A stretch of 64,000 bases of DNA from Burkholderia contaminans (lineage in GTDB: Bacteria; Pseudomonadota; Gammaproteobacteria; Burkholderiales; Burkholderiaceae), in contig NZ_CP090641.1 in assembly GCF_029633825.1 (NCBI RefSeq), positions 744,001-808,000 of the forward strand. The letters run 5' to 3'. Numbering within the stretch: the first letter of the stretch is position 1; each line of letters opens with the position of its first letter. Made by a program: the position numbers and the translations under genes. Below, one piece after another: positions 53,273 through 62,176 of the stretch. The notes under the pieces were generated by a model, which was not told where the DNA came from, did not search any database, and worked only from the letters and a program-made list of their open reading frames with translations.

Positions 53273-53461
53273 GAGGCTCCCTCAAGAGATTGAAACGCTT
53301 CGGGTCTTTCCCGAAGGATGGACAAATCCTAGGGGAAATCCCGGGGTGCGTCAATCGGGCTTGTTCGAGCACACGCTCGACTTGACGAAGTCTGACGAAA
53401 CACGGGTTATTGGCGCGGTACACTCGATTTCATCCCACTCCGCGCGAGGGCGCCCGCCATC

Positions 53462-53914
53462 ATGAGGATCTCAGTCAGCCGCACCGTCGGCGTCGATCGC
53501 AGACGCCTCTTCACGTGGTCGCAGGATTACGCGCGGCGGCTCGTGTGGGACAGCTTCCTCTCCGACGCCTACCTGCTCGACGGCATGACGGCCGACGTCG
53601 GCGTCGACGCGTTCTGCCGCAGCCAGTCGGGCGCGACGATGGTGTCGCGCTACATCTCGTACCGTCCGCCGCAGGTCGCCGCCATCGAAATGGTCGACGG
53701 GCCGAAAGTGCTCGAACGCTTCAGCGGCAGCTGGAACTTCACCGAGCACACGCCCGGCACGACCGAAGTGAAATTCACGTACCACTTCCGCGCCCAGCCG
53801 GCCTGGCTGCGCTGGCTGCTCGAACCGCTGATCGGCGCGTTCTACCTCGTGCAGACGCGACGGCGTCTCGATTCGTTCAAACGCTGGGCCGAAGCCGAAG
53901 CACTGCCGCACTGA
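53462..53914 (+). CDS. SRPBCC/polyketide-cyclase-like protein
   Basis: A 150-residue protein with the START-like pattern: an N-terminal strand (MRISVSRTVGVDRRRLFTWS), central strands (RYISYRPPQVAAIEMVDGPK, and FSGSWNFTEHTPGTTEVKFT) and a long C-terminal helix. Such proteins bind hydrophobic ligands. No catalytic residues can be named. It is divergent from nadM with about 190 bp between; no operon partner is seen. Confidence 0.72.
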   Translation: MRISVSRTVGVDRRRLFTWSQDYARRLVWDSFLSDAYLLDGMTADVGVDAFCRSQSGATMVSRYISYRPPQVAAIEMVDGPKVLERFSGSWNFTEHTPGTTEVKFTYHFRAQPAWLRWLLEPLIGAFYLVQTRRRLDSFKRWAEAEALPH

Positions 53915-54041
53915 CAGGCGACGCGGGTCGCACGGCCCGGCTCGGCAGCCTGTCGCCAACATCCGCAAGCGTCAAAGCACACTGCACGGCCCGATCCGCA
54001 ACGGCCGCTCCTCCGGCCGCGCCGTTCGAACCGCATCCGCG

Positions 54042-54428
54042 CTAACGTGTGCCGCCCCCGCGCAACGGGAACGTTTCCGCCCCCGCATCGCGGCGCAACG
54101 TGACCTCCGTACCGGTCAGCCATCCTGACGATTGAAGGATCGGGCGCGCGATCGCGTACAGGCGGTCGGCGCTCGCACCATAGAAGTACAGATAACCGTC
54201 GTTGCCGTCTCGATGCAATTCGGTCTCGCCCAGCTCGCCGGCGCCTGCCTGCTTCACCGCACGATCCAGCCGTTGCTCCAGCGCGTGAAGGCGCGTCTTG
54301 TCCTTCTCGTAGTAATCGAAGTGCACCATCACGACCGGCCCGGGCGGCTTCGGCGGCACATCGGCGGCAGCGTTGGCGGCAAGCAATGCCCAGCCGAGCA
54401 ACGCGACAATTCGGATTCCGTTACGCAT
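54042..54428 (-). CDS. hypothetical secreted protein, last gene of the polyamine/SPFH cluster
   Basis: A 128-residue protein with a signal peptide (IRIVALLGWALLAANAAADV). The mature part is mixed alpha/beta with HFDYYEKDKTRLHALEQRLD and DGYLYFYGASADRLYAIARP. I do not recognise a family. It begins 5 bp after speD, so it is almost certainly co-transcribed and may act in the periplasm for the same system. Confidence 0.7.
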   Translation of the reverse strand: MRNGIRIVALLGWALLAANAAADVPPKPPGPVVMVHFDYYEKDKTRLHALEQRLDRAVKQAGAGELGETELHRDGNDGYLYFYGASADRLYAIARPILQSSGWLTGTEVTLRRDAGAETFPLRGGGTR

Positions 54429-54433
54429 ATCGG

Positions 54434-54838
54434 TCAAGGACTTGAATGGCCCGCCGACGTCGGCGCACCGCCGCGCGCAACCTGCTGCCGGACTTGGGCT
54501 TGCGTGCCGAGCGCCGCGGCGATCGCATCGACCGCGTCGGCCGCACGCGCCGCGCCGCACATGAACGCGTCGACGGCCGCGAAGCGATGCTCGGGCCACG
54601 TATGGATCGTGATGTGCGATTCGGCGAGCAGCACGACGCCCGTCACGCCATGGTCACCGCCGAAATGATGGAAATGCGCACCGATCACGCGCGCGCCCGC
54701 CTGCTGCGCCGCTTCGGTGAGGATCGACTCGAGCCGAGCGGCGTCGCGCAGCAGCACCGCGTCGATGCCGGCCAGGTCGGCCAGCACGTGCGAGCCGAAC
54801 GTCGCGCGCGGTGGCGCGATCCCGTCGCGCGCGGTCAT
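54434..54838 (-). CDS. speD: S-adenosylmethionine decarboxylase proenzyme
   Basis: A 134-residue protein of the short bacterial AdoMetDC type. AESHITIHTWPEHRFAAVDA contains the E-S self-cleavage site: the Ser becomes the pyruvoyl cofactor, and the following His and the later Cys in DAFMCG are the usual acid/base residues. It makes decarboxylated SAM, the aminopropyl donor. Its ATG overlaps the stop of the small membrane gene. The partner aminopropyltransferase-like gene is in the divergent arm of the cluster. Confidence 0.92.
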   Translation of the reverse strand: MTARDGIAPPRATFGSHVLADLAGIDAVLLRDAARLESILTEAAQQAGARVIGAHFHHFGGDHGVTGVVLLAESHITIHTWPEHRFAAVDAFMCGAARAADAVDAIAAALGTQAQVRQQVARGGAPTSAGHSSP

Positions 54839-54984
54839 TTGTGCGACCCGTACGACGAGTAGCCGCTGCGGGCCGACGAACTGCCCCAGCCGCTGCCGCC
54901 CGACCCGCTGCCGCCGATCGATGCGCAGCTGAACAGCGTGACGACGATCAGGCCGTAGATGCCGTAGAGGATGTACCGGATCAC
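54835..54984 (-). CDS. 49-residue membrane protein between DUF4178 and speD genes
   Basis: The start is GTG at 54984, overlapping the DUF4178 gene stop as GTGA; the end overlaps the speD start as ATGA. The product begins with a membrane helix (YILYGIYGLIVVTLFSCASI) and ends in a Gly/Ser-rich tail. LFSC resembles a lipobox, so it may be a tiny lipoprotein. Coupling at both ends indicates a real gene despite its size. Confidence 0.65.
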   Translation of the reverse strand: MIRYILYGIYGLIVVTLFSCASIGGSGSGGSGWGSSSARSGYSSYGSHK

Positions 54985-56498
54985 GCGTTGCCCCCGTCCG
55001 ACGCGAAGCTCTTCCACAGCCACTCAGGCAGCCACAGCACGAGCAGGCCGACCAGCACGTAGACGGAGCGGCCGCTGAACGAGAACAGCGAGCCCATGTT
55101 CAGGATGACGAGCAACGCGCTGAACACGAGCGGCAGCGGCGCGAAACTGTGCGGGCCCTTCCGGCCGAACAGGCCCGTCGACGCGGTGGCGCCCGTTGCC
55201 GCCGCAGCCGCGGCGGTCGCGAGCGCCGGCGTGCCGAAGCGTTCGGCAAGCGTGCTGCCCGACAGCGGCCGCGCACGCGACCAGACGATCTCCGCGTCGC
55301 TGCGCTCGCGCGTCAGCTTGTCCTTCTGCCAGCCGTAGTCGATGATCGACGTGCGATCGCCGACCTGCACGCGCCAGTTGAACGCACCGACCACGTAGAC
55401 GACCTCCGAGTCATATTCCTCGCGCAGGCGGTAGGTCTTGTCGCCGTCGGTCACGTCGGCATCGCTGCCGATCGTCGGCCATTGGTCGAGCACCTGCACG
55501 CGCTCCCAGCGCCCTTCGCTGTGCACGAGCCACAGGAACCCGCGCTTCGGGTTCAGCAGCAGGTACTCGTCCCACGTCTCTTCGTCGCCCGGCACGCGGC
55601 AACGCATCATCCCGATCACCGTGTACTTCACGCCGTCGAACGTGCCGATCGCGCCGAGCTCCAGCGCACCCTTCACCGCTTCGAGCTTGCGCTGCGCCGC
55701 GAACACGGTCTGCTGCTCGGCCGTGCACTGCACGCCCGCATGGCAACTGCCGCACACCACGTAGTCGGCGACGTTCGGCGCATACGACAGCGGTGCGCCG
55801 CAGCTCGGGCACGCGAACGGTACCATCTCCGCACCGCGCTTCTCGCGCGTGTCGTGGTCGGTATCGCGCAACCCGGTGAATGCGAGTGCATCGAATTCGA
55901 GCGCTTCGCCCGTATAGACGGCCGGGCTCCCGCCGTTCGAATCGGCGTCGGAATAGTCGTAGGTCGCGAATGCGTTGCCGGTGCGCAGGTCGACGACGCG
56001 CGCCTCCCAGCCGGCATCGACGCGGAACGGCAACTCGCCGTCGCCGCCCGTGCAGCGCGCGGTGCGCACGTCCGACACGAGAAACGCGCGGCCGCCATGG
56101 TCGATCCGCATGCCCGGTTCCAGCGTGCCGAACGCAGGCCACGCGCCGCCGGACGCATCGTCGGGCTCGCGCACCGTGATCGCATACTGGCCCGACGCAT
56201 CCGACAGCCAGCCGAACGTGCCGTCGTCGAACACGACGTACCACTCGCTCCACGCGCCGGCGTCGTAGGTCATCTGGATGCGCCCGAGCACCGTGAACGC
56301 ACGCTTGCCGTAGCGACCGGCCGTGCCGATCTGGATCGGCGACGCATCGTCGAGCACCGTGGCCAGTTCGCCGATGCGTTCGACGTCGGTGCCGTGCTTG
56401 AGCAGCGTGCTGCGGCAGAACGCGCAGACGGCCATCACCGCCGCCGCCGAGCGAAACTCGACCGGCGCGCCGCACTGGGGGCACGAGGTACTGAACAT
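54981..56498 (-). CDS. DUF4178 protein with zinc ribbons and C-terminal membrane helices
   Basis: A 505-residue protein. Two CPxCG...CxxC zinc-ribbon-like pairs are seen (SCPQCGAPVEF with CAFC; ACPSCGAPLSY with CGSC), each followed by a DUF4178 beta-domain (IGTAGRYGKRAFTVLGRIQM, and IGTFDGVKYTVIGMMRC). Two membrane helices lie at the C-terminus (LPLVFSALLVILNMGSLF, VYVLVGLLVLWLPEWLW). It is probably membrane-tethered with a cytosolic sensor part. It starts 10 bp after the SPFH gene. DUF4178 genes typically neighbour SpeD, SpeE-like and DUF350 genes, but their activity is unknown. Confidence 0.85.
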   Translation of the reverse strand: MFSTSCPQCGAPVEFRSAAAVMAVCAFCRSTLLKHGTDVERIGELATVLDDASPIQIGTAGRYGKRAFTVLGRIQMTYDAGAWSEWYVVFDDGTFGWLSDASGQYAITVREPDDASGGAWPAFGTLEPGMRIDHGGRAFLVSDVRTARCTGGDGELPFRVDAGWEARVVDLRTGNAFATYDYSDADSNGGSPAVYTGEALEFDALAFTGLRDTDHDTREKRGAEMVPFACPSCGAPLSYAPNVADYVVCGSCHAGVQCTAEQQTVFAAQRKLEAVKGALELGAIGTFDGVKYTVIGMMRCRVPGDEETWDEYLLLNPKRGFLWLVHSEGRWERVQVLDQWPTIGSDADVTDGDKTYRLREEYDSEVVYVVGAFNWRVQVGDRTSIIDYGWQKDKLTRERSDAEIVWSRARPLSGSTLAERFGTPALATAAAAAATGATASTGLFGRKGPHSFAPLPLVFSALLVILNMGSLFSFSGRSVYVLVGLLVLWLPEWLWKSFASDGGNA

Positions 56499-56507
56499 GC
56501 GCGACGC

Positions 56508-57560
56508 TTACCGGGTGAGCTTCGCGAGGATCTCGGCCTTCGCGCGCGAATATTCGTCGTCGGTCACGAGGCCCTTGTCGAACAGCGCCTTCAACTGTTC
56601 GAGCCGCTGCACGTAATCGGTGCCTTCCGCCGGCGCGGCAGTCGGTGCGGCGGCCACCGGTGCCGCGGCGGGCGCAGGCGGCGCGGCCGGCGCCGGTTGC
56701 ACGGCGCCCGCCATCTGGCCTGCCATCGCCTGCCCGATCGCCGCACCCGCGGCGAGCCCCGCGCCGATTCCGGCTATGCCGCCCGGGTTCTGCGCGGCGA
56801 GCGGAATCGCCTGCGCGGTCTGGTATTGCGTGGCGCGCGCGAGATCGCCGGCCATCCCCGCGCCGATCCGCAGGTCGAGCGCCTTCTGCAGTTCGGCCGG
56901 CAGCGACACGCTTTCAACCGCGAACGCATCGAGCGCGAGGCCGTAGCGCGTGAACACCGGCACCAATGCCTCGGCGACACGCTGCGACAACAGCGACTGG
57001 TTCGCGGCCATGTCGACGAACGGTACGTCGGCCGAGCCGAACGTCGTGCTCATCGCGGTGACGACCAGGTTGCGCAGTTGCTGTTCGAGATCGTCGACCG
57101 TGTACTGCGCGCGCGTGCCGCTCACTTCCCGATGGAACGCGCCCGCGTCGACGATCCGGTACGAGTAGATGCCGAACGCGCGCACCTGCACGAAGCCGAA
57201 TTCGCGATCGCGGATCGTCACCGGCTGCGCGGTGCCCCAGCGGCGGCCGAGCTGCAGCCGCGTGCTGAAGAAATAGACGTCCGACTTGAAAGGCGACTGA
57301 AAGAATTTGTCCCAGTTCTTCAGGTACGTGAGCACCGGGAGCGTGTTCGTTTCCAGCGTGTACAGCCCCGGCTGGAACACGTCGGCGACCTTGCCTTCGT
57401 TCACGAAGATCGCGACCTGCGTTTCGCGCACGGTCAGCTTGCCGCCGTACTGGATTTCCTGGTCTTCCATCGGATAGCGCCAGGCCAGCACGCCGTCGGT
57501 GTCTTCCGTCCATTGCAGGACGTCGACGAACTGCTTGCGGATAAACGATCCCAGACTCAT
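56508..57560 (-). CDS. SPFH-domain protein with C-terminal SHOCT helix pair
   Basis: A 350-residue protein. The N-terminal 240 residues are an SPFH/band-7-like (virion-core-type) domain (LTVRETQVAIFVNEGKVADV, IRDREFGFVQVRAFGIYSYR). A Gly/Ala-Pro linker follows, and the end DYVQRLEQLKALFDKGLVTD is a SHOCT motif. Such proteins form membrane-associated scaffolds. It is the second gene of the minus-strand arm, 27 bp after the DUF350 gene. Confidence 0.87.
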   Translation of the reverse strand: MSLGSFIRKQFVDVLQWTEDTDGVLAWRYPMEDQEIQYGGKLTVRETQVAIFVNEGKVADVFQPGLYTLETNTLPVLTYLKNWDKFFQSPFKSDVYFFSTRLQLGRRWGTAQPVTIRDREFGFVQVRAFGIYSYRIVDAGAFHREVSGTRAQYTVDDLEQQLRNLVVTAMSTTFGSADVPFVDMAANQSLLSQRVAEALVPVFTRYGLALDAFAVESVSLPAELQKALDLRIGAGMAGDLARATQYQTAQAIPLAAQNPGGIAGIGAGLAAGAAIGQAMAGQMAGAVQPAPAAPPAPAAAPVAAAPTAAPAEGTDYVQRLEQLKALFDKGLVTDDEYSRAKAEILAKLTR

Positions 57561-57587
57561 GTCGGTCTCCTCGAAACGCGTGGCGCG

Positions 57588-57974
57588 TCAGGTCAGGCAG
57601 GCGGCATTGATGATGCCGACGACGAGCGACGCGGTGCCCATCAGGCCGCCCATTGCGACGTTGCGATCCTCGATCGCATGATTCATGCCGGGCATCAGGC
57701 GCGTGAGCGCCGCATAGGTGATCAGTTGCACGATCATCGCGCCGACGGCCCAGATCACGACTTCGCCGAGCGTGGAATTGTGCGCGATGCTGGAGGCGAG
57801 CGTCAGGCAGAAGCCGATCAGCGCACCGCCGAACGACAGCGTCGCGGCGGCGTTGCCTTCGCGGATCAGCGCCAGTTCGTCGAACGGGGTGACCTTCAGG
57901 TACACTGCCGCGAACACGAGAAGCAGCACGAACGCCGACAGTAAATGAACCGCATAGAGATAGGCACTATTCAT
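57588..57974 (-). CDS. DUF350 membrane protein
   Basis: A 128-residue protein with four membrane helices (YAVHLLSAFVLLLVFAAVYL; GGALIGFCLTLASSI; VVIWAVGAMIVQLITYAAL; MGTASLVVGIINAACL), the normal DUF350 layout resembling half of a two-repeat protein. E. coli YjfL is a relative. The function is unknown; genes of this family repeatedly neighbour polyamine-related genes. It leads the minus arm and is 137 bp from the divergent plus arm. Confidence 0.85.
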   Translation of the reverse strand: MNSAYLYAVHLLSAFVLLLVFAAVYLKVTPFDELALIREGNAAATLSFGGALIGFCLTLASSIAHNSTLGEVVIWAVGAMIVQLITYAALTRLMPGMNHAIEDRNVAMGGLMGTASLVVGIINAACLT

Positions 57975-58110
57975 TCTTTCCCTCGGATTTCGTGCTCGGT
58001 TCGCCGCCCCGTCGCCGGCCGGCCCATGCAGGGCCAGCGGACGGATGGCCGCCCCTCGAAAATCCGCGCCAGTATATCCACATTGCCGAGCGCTGCACAA
58101 CGGACGCACC

Positions 58111-59625
58111 ATGCTGCATAGGCGCGCGCTCGTCCTGTCGATTCTCGTGCTCGCGTCGTGCGGGCTCGGCTACGAACTGATCAGCAGCGCGCTGTCCAGC
58201 TACCTGCTCGGCGATTCGATCCTGCAGTTCTCGTCGGTGATCGGCTGCTACCTGTTTGCGATGGGGATCGGCTCGTGGCTCGCGAAGTTCGTCGAGGACG
58301 ACGACGTGCTCGACCGCTTCGTCGACATCGAGTTGCTCGTCGGCCTGCTCGGCGGCGTGTCGGCCGCGCTGCTGTTCGTGGTGTTCGCGTGGCTGGCCGC
58401 GCCGTTCCGCGCGGCGCTCTACGCGTTGGTGCTGGCGCTCGGCCTGCTGATCGGGATGGAAATCCCGCTCGTGATGCGCGCGTTCCAGCAGCGGCGCCAG
58501 GCGTTTCGCCATACCGTCAGCGAAGTGCTGACCTTCGACTATCTCGGCTCGCTTGCCGTGTCGCTGATCTTCCCGCTGGTACTCGCGCCGCGTCTCGGCC
58601 TGCTGCGCACCAGCTTCCTGTTCGGGCTCCTGAATGCATGCGTCGCGCTGTGGACGACGCACCTGTTCCGCGACGAGATCCGCAACGTACGCGGCAAGCT
58701 GATGCGCGCGTCGCTCGTGATCGGGCTGCTCGTCGCCGGGTTCGCACTGTCGGACCGCATCACGCACTGGGCCGAACACGGCGTGTACGGCGACGAGACG
58801 ATCTATTCGGAAACGACGCCGTACCAGCGCATCGTGCTCACGCAGTGGCACGACGACATGCGGCTGTACCTGAACGGCAACCTGCAGTTCTCGTCGCGCG
58901 ACGAGCATCGCTATCACGAGGCGCTGATCCACCCGACGATCGAGGCGCTGCCGTGGGCGAAGCGCGTGCTCGTGCTCGGCGGCGGCGACGGCCTCGCGGT
59001 GCGCGAGCTGCTGAAGCACCGCAACCTCGAACAGATCACGCTCGTCGATCTCGATCCCGCGATGACGAAGCTGTTCTCCACGTCCGCTCCGCTCGTCAAG
59101 CTGAACCAGGGTTCGCTGAAGGACCCGCGCGTGCACGTGATCAACGACGACGCGGTGCGCTGGCTCGAATCGAATGCCGACGTGTACGACGCGATCGTCG
59201 TCGACTTCCCCGATCCGACCAACTTCGGGCTCGGCCGGCTGTATTCCGTGCCCGTGTTCCGGCTGCTTGCACGCCACCTGTCGGAGAACGGCTACGCGGT
59301 GATCCAGTCGACGTCGCCGTATTTCGCGCCGCACGCGTACTGGACCATCATCGCGACGCTGCACGAAGCCGGGCTCAACACGTGGCCGTACCACTGCTAC
59401 GTGCCGTCGTTCGGCGACTGGGGCTTCGTGATCGCCGGCAAGCGCCGCGACTTCACGGTGCCGACGCACTACTCGGTGCCCACGCGCTGGCTCGACGCGC
59501 AGACGGCCGCCGAGATGTTCCACTTCCCGGCCGACATGCCGGCGCTGCCGATGTCGCCGAACGAACTCAACGACCAGCCGCTCGTGCGCCGTTTCGACGA
59601 CGACTGGAAACACGTGCTGCGCTGA
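58111..59625 (+). CDS. membrane-anchored spermidine-synthase-like aminopropyltransferase
   Basis: A 504-residue protein. The first 220 residues hold about seven membrane helices (LVLSILVLASCGLGYELISS first). The C-terminal half is a spermidine synthase-type Rossmann domain: TPYQRIVLTQ, LVLGGGDGLAVRELLKH, VDLDPAMT, and DAIVVDFPDPTNFGLGRLYS with the catalytic aspartate. It would transfer an aminopropyl group from decarboxylated SAM to an amine acceptor, perhaps at the membrane. It starts at ATG 58111 and is translationally coupled to the next gene. Confidence 0.88.
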   Translation: MLHRRALVLSILVLASCGLGYELISSALSSYLLGDSILQFSSVIGCYLFAMGIGSWLAKFVEDDDVLDRFVDIELLVGLLGGVSAALLFVVFAWLAAPFRAALYALVLALGLLIGMEIPLVMRAFQQRRQAFRHTVSEVLTFDYLGSLAVSLIFPLVLAPRLGLLRTSFLFGLLNACVALWTTHLFRDEIRNVRGKLMRASLVIGLLVAGFALSDRITHWAEHGVYGDETIYSETTPYQRIVLTQWHDDMRLYLNGNLQFSSRDEHRYHEALIHPTIEALPWAKRVLVLGGGDGLAVRELLKHRNLEQITLVDLDPAMTKLFSTSAPLVKLNQGSLKDPRVHVINDDAVRWLESNADVYDAIVVDFPDPTNFGLGRLYSVPVFRLLARHLSENGYAVIQSTSPYFAPHAYWTIIATLHEAGLNTWPYHCYVPSFGDWGFVIAGKRRDFTVPTHYSVPTRWLDAQTAAEMFHFPADMPALPMSPNELNDQPLVRRFDDDWKHVLR

Positions 59626-61244
59626 TGGACCGCCGCACGTTCCTCGTCGCGTCGGCGGCCGCGTCGCTCGCCGCCTGCGGGCGCACCGGCTGGATCGAGA
59701 CGACGCCGCATGTCGGCTACCCCGGCATGCGCGAAGGCCACGCGCTGCGCGACCATGCGACGCTGCCGCCGCCGTCCGGCACGATCGAGACCGACGTCGC
59801 GATCCTCGGCGCGGGCGCGGCCGGGCTGTCGTGCGCGTGGCAGCTCGCACGCGCGGGGCACAAGCGCTTCGCGGTGCTCGCCGGGCCCGAATTCGGCGGC
59901 AACGCGGCAGGCGGCCGCTTCGGCGAGCTCGGCTATCCGAAAGGCGCGCACTACCTGCCGCTGCCGTCGCTCGAATCCGCGCATCTGCGCGACATGCTCG
60001 CCGATCTCGGCGTGATCGAGGCGTCGCCGTTTTCCGCGCGCCCGGTGTACGACGAGCGCGTGCTCGTCCATGCACCCGACGAACGGCTCTTCATCGCCGG
60101 GCGGTGGCAGGACGGCATCGTGCCGACGGCCGGCCTCGGCGCCGACGAGCTCGCGCAGCAGGCACGCTTCTTCGCGTACACGGACGGGCTGCGCACCGCG
60201 CGCGGCGCCGATGGCCGCAAGGTGTTCTGCATCCCGATCGCGGAATCGTCGCGCGACCCGCGCTGGCGCGCGCTGGACCGGCGCTCGTTCCGCCAGTGGC
60301 TGCTCGACGAGGGCTACACCGCGAAGGCGCTGCACTGGTACCTGAATTACTGCTGCCGCGACGACTATGGCGCAGGTTACGAGCATGTTTCGGCATGGGC
60401 CGGCCTGCACTATTTCTCGTCGCGCGGCGGCCACGCGGGCGATGCCAGCGACGGCGCGGTGCTGACCTGGCCCGACGGGCTGCACACGATGGTGACGAAG
60501 CTCGCCGATTCGATCACCGCACGCACCGGCTCGCATGCGTGGTCGCGCGACGGCTTCGCGGTGCGCGCGACCGAACGCGCAGGCGGTGTCGACGTACTGT
60601 GCGCGCGCGTCGGCAACGACGGCGCGCTGTCGACGTTCACGCTGAAGGCACGGCGCGTCGTCAGCGCGATGCCGCTGTTCGTCGCGGCGCGCGTGTTTCC
60701 GCAGCTTGCCGCGTACGGCTTCGATCCGGAGCGCGACCTGCCGCCGCGCGCGCCGTGGCTCGTGTCCAACTTCCTGCTCGACGGCATGCCGGCCGAGGAA
60801 GCGGGCGTGCCGCTCGCGTGGGACAACGTCGTCTACGACGGTGCGGGCCTCGGCTATGTCGTGTCGACGCACCAGCTGATCCGCATGTCGCCGCCGACGC
60901 GCTCGGTGTTCTCCGCGTACCAGGCATTGAGCGCGCAAGCTCCGGACGACACGCGCCGCTGGCTCGCGCAGGCCAGCCCCGACGCGTTGCGCGAACAGGC
61001 GGCGATCGACCTGCAGGCCGTCTACGGGCGCAATCTGTGGAAACACGCGACGGCGCTCGAGATCACCGTGCGCGGTCACGCGATGGCAACGCCCGATGTC
61101 GGCTTCCTGAGCCGCCCGGGGCTGCTCGCGTTGCGCGATGCCGACGGCCCCGTCGTGTTCGCGCATGCCGATCTGTCCGGGCTGTCGCTGTTCGAGGAAG
61201 CGTCGTACTGGGGCGTGCTCGCCGCCCGGCGCGTGCTGGCCTGA
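59625..61244 (+). CDS. FAD-dependent oxidoreductase, predicted Tat lipoprotein
   Basis: A 539-residue protein. It begins MDRRTFLVASAAASLAACGR: a twin-arginine motif plus a lipobox (LAAC), so it is probably exported folded with FAD and lipid-anchored. The Rossmann motif is VAILGAGAAGLSCAWQLARA and the C-terminus has FAHADLSGLSLFEEASYWGV, where the last FAD contact is expected in amine-oxidase/phytoene-desaturase-type proteins. It overlaps the upstream stop by one base (TGATG). Context suggests it oxidises a polyamine or polyamine-modified product. Confidence 0.85.
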   Translation: MDRRTFLVASAAASLAACGRTGWIETTPHVGYPGMREGHALRDHATLPPPSGTIETDVAILGAGAAGLSCAWQLARAGHKRFAVLAGPEFGGNAAGGRFGELGYPKGAHYLPLPSLESAHLRDMLADLGVIEASPFSARPVYDERVLVHAPDERLFIAGRWQDGIVPTAGLGADELAQQARFFAYTDGLRTARGADGRKVFCIPIAESSRDPRWRALDRRSFRQWLLDEGYTAKALHWYLNYCCRDDYGAGYEHVSAWAGLHYFSSRGGHAGDASDGAVLTWPDGLHTMVTKLADSITARTGSHAWSRDGFAVRATERAGGVDVLCARVGNDGALSTFTLKARRVVSAMPLFVAARVFPQLAAYGFDPERDLPPRAPWLVSNFLLDGMPAEEAGVPLAWDNVVYDGAGLGYVVSTHQLIRMSPPTRSVFSAYQALSAQAPDDTRRWLAQASPDALREQAAIDLQAVYGRNLWKHATALEITVRGHAMATPDVGFLSRPGLLALRDADGPVVFAHADLSGLSLFEEASYWGVLAARRVLA

Positions 61245-61260
61245 CGGTCGTCATCCGTCA

Positions 61261-61288
61261 TTGCGGCGCCACCGCCACCCGCTATAAT
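61261..61288 (+). promoter_or_regulatory. promoter of the amidase gene
   Basis: TTGCGG (61261-61266), a 16-bp spacer and a perfect TATAAT (61283-61288), giving a leader of about 50 nt before the ATG at 61343. Confidence 0.6.
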
Positions 61289-61342
61289 CGCCCGACATTC
61301 CGACTGCATTGAGCAGGCCGACGGTGCCGCGCCGCGCGCCGT

Positions 61343-62122
61343 ATGCCCTCCTCGACAACAACAATGACGAACCGAACCATCCGACGCCTTCGCCCGCTCG
61401 TGTGCGCCGCCGCGCGCGTGCTCGCCTGCGCCCCGCTGCTCGCCGCACCGCTGGCGCTGCATGCGGCCGACACCTCGGGCGCCACCGGCACCGCCTCCGG
61501 GCGCTACATCGTCGTCGACACCGGCCATACGCCGGCGCACCCGGGCTCCACCGGTGCGAGCGGCCGCGTCGAATACCAGTACAACCTCGACCTGTCCGCG
61601 GCGGTCGCCGAGAAACTCGCCACGCATGGCGACCGCGTGCTGCGCACGTCGGCCGATGGCCGCGAGATCGCGCTCGACCAGCGTTCGACGCAGGCACCCG
61701 ACGCGAACCTGTTCGTATCGATCCATCACGACTCGATGCAGCAGCAGTTCATTGACGCGGGCCGGCAGCGCGAATTCCGCGGCTTCTCGGTGTTCGTGTC
61801 GGAACGCAATCCGCACTACGCGGAAAGCCTGCGTTGCGCGAAGGCGATAGCCGAGCGGCTGGTCGCGTCCGGCGAGCGGCCGTCGCTGTATCACGCGCAG
61901 CCGATCCGCGGCGAGAATCGCCCGCTGATCGATCCGCAACTCGGCATCCACCGCTTCGACGATCTCGTCGTGCTGCGCACCGCGCCGATTCCGGCCGTGC
62001 TCGTCGAAGCCGGCGTGATCGTCAATCCGGACGAGGAAGCACGGCTTGCGCGACGCGAGACGATCCAGAAGCTGTCCACGGCGATCGCCGGCGGGATCGA
62101 CGCGTGCACGGCACCGCTATAA
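61343..62122 (+). CDS. N-acetylmuramoyl-L-alanine amidase (Amidase_3)
   Basis: A 259-residue protein with a signal peptide (region ACAPLLAAPLALHAAD). The zinc site is readable: His in VDTGHTPAHPGSTGASG, Glu in RVEYQYN, His in FVSIHHDS, and the catalytic Glu in VLVEAGVIVNPDEE. It cleaves the amide bond between MurNAc and the stem peptide in the periplasm. It lacks an AMIN or LysM targeting domain. An alternative ATG at 61364 would shorten the signal peptide; neither has a good ribosome site. Confidence 0.88.
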   Translation: MPSSTTTMTNRTIRRLRPLVCAAARVLACAPLLAAPLALHAADTSGATGTASGRYIVVDTGHTPAHPGSTGASGRVEYQYNLDLSAAVAEKLATHGDRVLRTSADGREIALDQRSTQAPDANLFVSIHHDSMQQQFIDAGRQREFRGFSVFVSERNPHYAESLRCAKAIAERLVASGERPSLYHAQPIRGENRPLIDPQLGIHRFDDLVVLRTAPIPAVLVEAGVIVNPDEEARLARRETIQKLSTAIAGGIDACTAPL

Positions 62123-62176
62123 ACAACGATAACGCCCGTCGGGCCCAACGGTTTTCACCCAGTCAGGAGCCTCACC

